A stretch of 8,283 nucleotides of DNA from Thermoplasmata archaeon. GTDB taxonomy: Archaea; Thermoplasmatota; Thermoplasmata; Thermoplasmatales; Thermoplasmataceae. The stretch's first letter is position 1; each line of letters starts with the position of its first letter. The notes below the pieces were generated by a model. That model searched no databases. It saw only the letters and a list, made by a program, of their open reading frames with translations, and was not told where the DNA came from. A program made the position numbers and the translations under genes. The DNA is taken from NCBI GenBank assembly GCA_021799315.1, contig JAJZAR010000057.1:1-8283 (forward strand), read 5' to 3'. Positions 6,480 to 8,283 of this stretch are shown one piece after another.

Positions 6480-6625
6480 TTTAAGGTTTCATGATGAATG
6501 ACACCTATGATGAGTAACCCATGGGAAATAGCAGAAGAGAAAAATGCAATTAGATCGTAAAGTTAATAAGACTGAATGTTTATCAAAATGCTAATTCTTA
6601 ATACGGCGAATTCAATTACTAACTA

Positions 6626-6970
6626 ATGGAAAGCAAAATAAGTATTGTTGAGAAGCAGAAAGACTCTATCACATTCGAAATAATGAATTATGACAATACT
6701 CTTCTCAGGCCACTTGTTGAAGAAATTCAGAAGGACGAGCAGGTGACAGAATCAAGATATTATATCAAACATCCCGTAATCGACAACCCAAGAGTATACG
6801 TTAGAGTAAAATCTGGCAAGCCACAGGCAGCAGTGAAGAGATCTATCAAAAGACTGAGCAAGGTCTTTGAGAATTTGTCCAACGAGTTAAACAAGGAACT
6901 CAAAAAGAATGACAGTTCTAATTCAGAACTATCGGACATCAATAAGAAGGCTAAACCAACGGACAACTGA
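6626..6970 (+). CDS. rpoL: DNA-directed RNA polymerase subunit L (Rpo11/RpoL)
   Basis: RpoL is the archaeal homologue of eukaryotic Rpb11/AC19. It pairs with Rpo3 (RpoD) to form the assembly platform of RNA polymerase, like half of the bacterial alpha dimer. The 114-residue protein shows the family fold: the strand SITFEIMNYDNTLLRPLVEE (14-33), matching the family DHTLxNxL segment, then YYIKHPVIDNPRVYVRVKSG (45-64), matching the KHPLxxxPxxxIRT segment, and a long C-terminal helix (67-92). The last 20 or so residues form a charged, Ser/Lys-rich tail beyond the usual 90-100 residues. An in-frame TAA at 6620-6622 excludes a longer start. No Shine-Dalgarno precedes the ATG, so the mRNA may be leaderless. 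The Trm-G10 methyltransferase gene follows directly, a linkage seen in other archaea. Confidence 0.85.
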   Translation: MESKISIVEKQKDSITFEIMNYDNTLLRPLVEEIQKDEQVTESRYYIKHPVIDNPRVYVRVKSGKPQAAVKRSIKRLSKVFENLSNELNKELKKNDSSNSELSDINKKAKPTDN

Positions 6971-6974
6971 TGGC

Positions 6975-7949
6975 TTGAATTTATCTACCAGTAGTCTTCT
7001 TGTTATAGAAGTGGAAAAGGGGCGTCAGAACCTCGCTCTGGAAGAAATAAGGAGTCTTGCAGGAGTTGACAACGTAAGGGATATAGTATCCTACGGAGAT
7101 GGCATCTGTCTCATACACGATTTTTTAAACAAGGATAAGTTATCTTTCACAAAGCGGATAGGAAAGGTTATAGCTATTTTTGATAATTTTAGTGATATAC
7201 GCAATGTAAATTTGCCCGCAGGCAAATTCTACGTGAGGATTAAGGATATCAACAATTGCCACGGGACAGATACTGAACCTATCCTGGGCGAAATGCTTGA
7301 AGGGAAAGGTAGAATCTCTTTCAGGGAACCCGACTTTGTCATTCTGGCGTATCATCTCGACAGGTGGTACATTACTGAACAAGTATTCAGCAGGGATTCA
7401 TCAGAAAGCAACAGGCGCAGGGCACCTCTCAGACCGTTCTTCTCGCCAATATCCATGGATCCTCATTTTGCCTCTTTCCTTATAAATATTGGATATTTCA
7501 AGAATGGCGCAAGAATTCTTGATCCTTTCTGCGGAGGGGGCGGCATTCTGATTGAGGCATACATCAAGGGTTTTCATATCACAGGCATTGATATCATGAA
7601 CGAAATGGTTGTGGGAGCCAGAACCAACCTGAAGTACTATGGTGCGAGAGATTTCGAGATAATTAGAGGCGATTTTTTGAAAATGCCTGTGGACTCAATT
7701 TTTGATGGAATAGTAACAGACTTCCCATACGGTCGAAATTCTCACATATCGGAAAATTCGCAGAATCTGTATTCAGGTGCATCTGAAAAAATGTCAGAAT
7801 TACTTAATTCAGGTTCGCGTGCTTGTGTGGTTACAGACGACAAAAATAATCTAAAAGAGTTTGAAAAAAATTTCGTCATTGATGCAGTATTTCCTGTAAG
7901 GGTTCATAAATCTCTAACAAGATTTTACACGAGATTAATCAGAAGATAG
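6975..7949 (+). CDS. tRNA (guanine(10)-N2)-methyltransferase (Trm-G10/Trm11 family)
   Basis: Archaeal Trm-G10 methylates N2 of guanosine 10 in tRNA using S-adenosylmethionine. From the TTG at 6975 the protein has 324 residues. Residues 1-150 form the ferredoxin-like and THUMP region that binds tRNA. The linker RRAPLRPFFSPISMDP (148-163) is a family signature. Motif I is LDPFCGGGGILIEA (182-195), which binds the cofactor, and GIDIMNEMV (204-212) carries the acidic residue for the ribose. Catalytic motif IV reads TDFPYG (248-253) instead of the usual DPPYG. The start is uncertain. An ATG at 6909 would add 22 residues but overlap rpoL by 62 bases with basic, low-complexity-like sequence. The TTG begins just after the rpoL stop and places the first beta-strand (SLLVIEVE) properly. 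The 3' end overlaps a convergent gene by 15 bases. Confidence 0.87.
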   Translation: MNLSTSSLLVIEVEKGRQNLALEEIRSLAGVDNVRDIVSYGDGICLIHDFLNKDKLSFTKRIGKVIAIFDNFSDIRNVNLPAGKFYVRIKDINNCHGTDTEPILGEMLEGKGRISFREPDFVILAYHLDRWYITEQVFSRDSSESNRRRAPLRPFFSPISMDPHFASFLINIGYFKNGARILDPFCGGGGILIEAYIKGFHITGIDIMNEMVVGARTNLKYYGARDFEIIRGDFLKMPVDSIFDGIVTDFPYGRNSHISENSQNLYSGASEKMSELLNSGSRACVVTDDKNNLKEFEKNFVIDAVFPVRVHKSLTRFYTRLIRR

Positions 7950-8283
7950 ATCCTTCGCGAAATATCTGCTGACAAGATCTTCCACAAGATTCACTGGAAT
8001 TTCGAGATCTGAGGAAACCCTCTGCACATCTAGGCTCTCCAGATATTCAAGCAGTATCTGTCTGGCAAATCTGCTATCAACTTCTCTGTTTATCTTATTT
8101 CTCAAATTATGGATTATGAAATTCTTCTCATCAAGGAGAGCCTGTCTCTGTGTCATAAGATCATCCATCTTCGTGTTGATCTCCTCAAGTTTTTTCAGAG
8201 ATATTTCACCCGAGAATTGTTCCGGTTCCTCTTCGCTTGAAACGTGTTTGGTTATATGAATGAAATTTGGGGTATAGATCGGA
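7935..8283 (-). CDS. Unrecognised coiled-coil protein, C-terminal part, 5' end outside window
   Basis: On the minus strand a frame is open from the window edge (first full codon ending at 8282) to a TAA at 7935-7937, with 115 visible residues. An internal ATG at 8168 exists, but the frame runs through it without a stop, so the gene most likely begins outside the window. I do not recognise the family. The visible part begins PIYTPNFIHITKHVSSEEEP. A charged heptad-like helix follows (about 28-68, LKKLEEINTKMDDLMTQR and onwards), suggesting a coiled coil. The C-terminal segment (about 74-110) has a helix-turn-helix-like pattern around LDVQRVSSDLEIPVNLVEDL. There is no signal peptide or membrane segment in this part. 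It converges on the methyltransferase gene with a 15-base overlap. A nucleic-acid-binding or structural role is only a guess. Confidence 0.6.
   Translation of the reverse strand, partial: PIYTPNFIHITKHVSSEEEPEQFSGEISLKKLEEINTKMDDLMTQRQALLDEKNFIIHNLRNKINREVDSRFARQILLEYLESLDVQRVSSDLEIPVNLVEDLVSRYFAKDLSSD

Larger units (their letters stand above)
6353..6625. other. Divergent intergenic region
   Basis: These 273 bases separate the minus-strand SQR-like operon from the plus-strand rpoL gene. The SQR side holds the ribosome site and TATA candidate described separately. The middle has a strongly AT-rich block at 6461-6484 (T8, A5, T4). After it comes a direct repeat of ATGATGA at 6491-6497 and 6507-6513, 16 bases apart. 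Two very short frames start there: 8 codons from 6491 and 17 codons from 6507. No tRNA, hairpin terminator or longer gene is visible. Confidence 0.6.

Noticed and set aside
6491..6575. Firm call of a C/D-box guide RNA
   Set aside because: C-like ATGATGA motifs are present, but no clear D' box lies at the right distance, and the two copies are too close to act as C and C'.
6626..6970. Reading the 114-residue protein as a Pcc1-like KEOPS subunit
   Set aside because: Size and neighbourhood could suggest it, but the DNTLLRPL and KHPVIDNPRVYVR segments fit RNA polymerase subunit L, and the linkage to Trm-G10 agrees.
1..8283. tRNA genes, CRISPR arrays, insertion sequences or attachment sites
   Set aside because: I found no T-loop-like consensus in a folding context, no regularly spaced repeats, no transposase frame and no terminal inverted repeats.
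7950..8283. Separate short gene starting at the ATG at 8168
   Set aside because: The same frame stays open without a stop to the window edge, so the ATG is more likely an internal methionine of a longer protein.

Overview
The window comes from an archaeon, most likely of the Thermoplasmatales/Thermoplasmata. It carries an archaeal-type EF-1A, a uS10, an EF-2 with the diphthamide loop, RNA polymerase subunit L and an archaeal Trm-G10 tRNA methyltransferase. The EF-1A segment agrees closely with what I remember of Thermoplasma acidophilum EF-1A. Ribosome binding sites look like AAGTGAT, AGGTGA and GAGGTG, and 3' ends carry oligo-T tracts, both typical of archaea. The DNA leans to AT and uses many AGA/AGG arginine codons. 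The genus cannot be fixed from the sequence alone.

Layout. (1) 1-3181, plus strand: a translation block made of the C-terminal half of EF-1A, uS10 and complete EF-2, with gaps of 10 and 23 bases. T-rich tracts follow. (2) 3271-4299, plus strand: a separate threonine synthase-like PLP enzyme with an N-terminal zinc-ribbon motif. (3) 4286-6352, minus strand: a compact three-gene unit read as SQR-like flavoprotein, then DUF1641 protein, then OsmC-family protein. Its tail overlaps the tail of the threonine synthase gene by 14 bases. (4) 6353-6625: a 273-base divergent intergenic region, AT-rich, with promoter-like elements on both sides and a tandem ATGATGA. (5) 6626-7949, plus strand: rpoL and the Trm-G10 methyltransferase, closely linked. 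(6) 7935-8283, minus strand: the C-terminal part of an unrecognised coiled-coil protein that runs off the window. Its stop overlaps the methyltransferase tail by 15 bases.

Most of the window is core information-processing machinery. The accessory part is the minus-strand unit. There the SQR-like protein lacks the cysteines and several nucleotide-binding residues expected of a working sulfide:quinone oxidoreductase, yet it is translationally coupled to a DUF1641 partner and to a two-cysteine OsmC protein. This is the best candidate in the window for a poorly described system, possibly a membrane-associated sulfur or redox complex. That role is inference.
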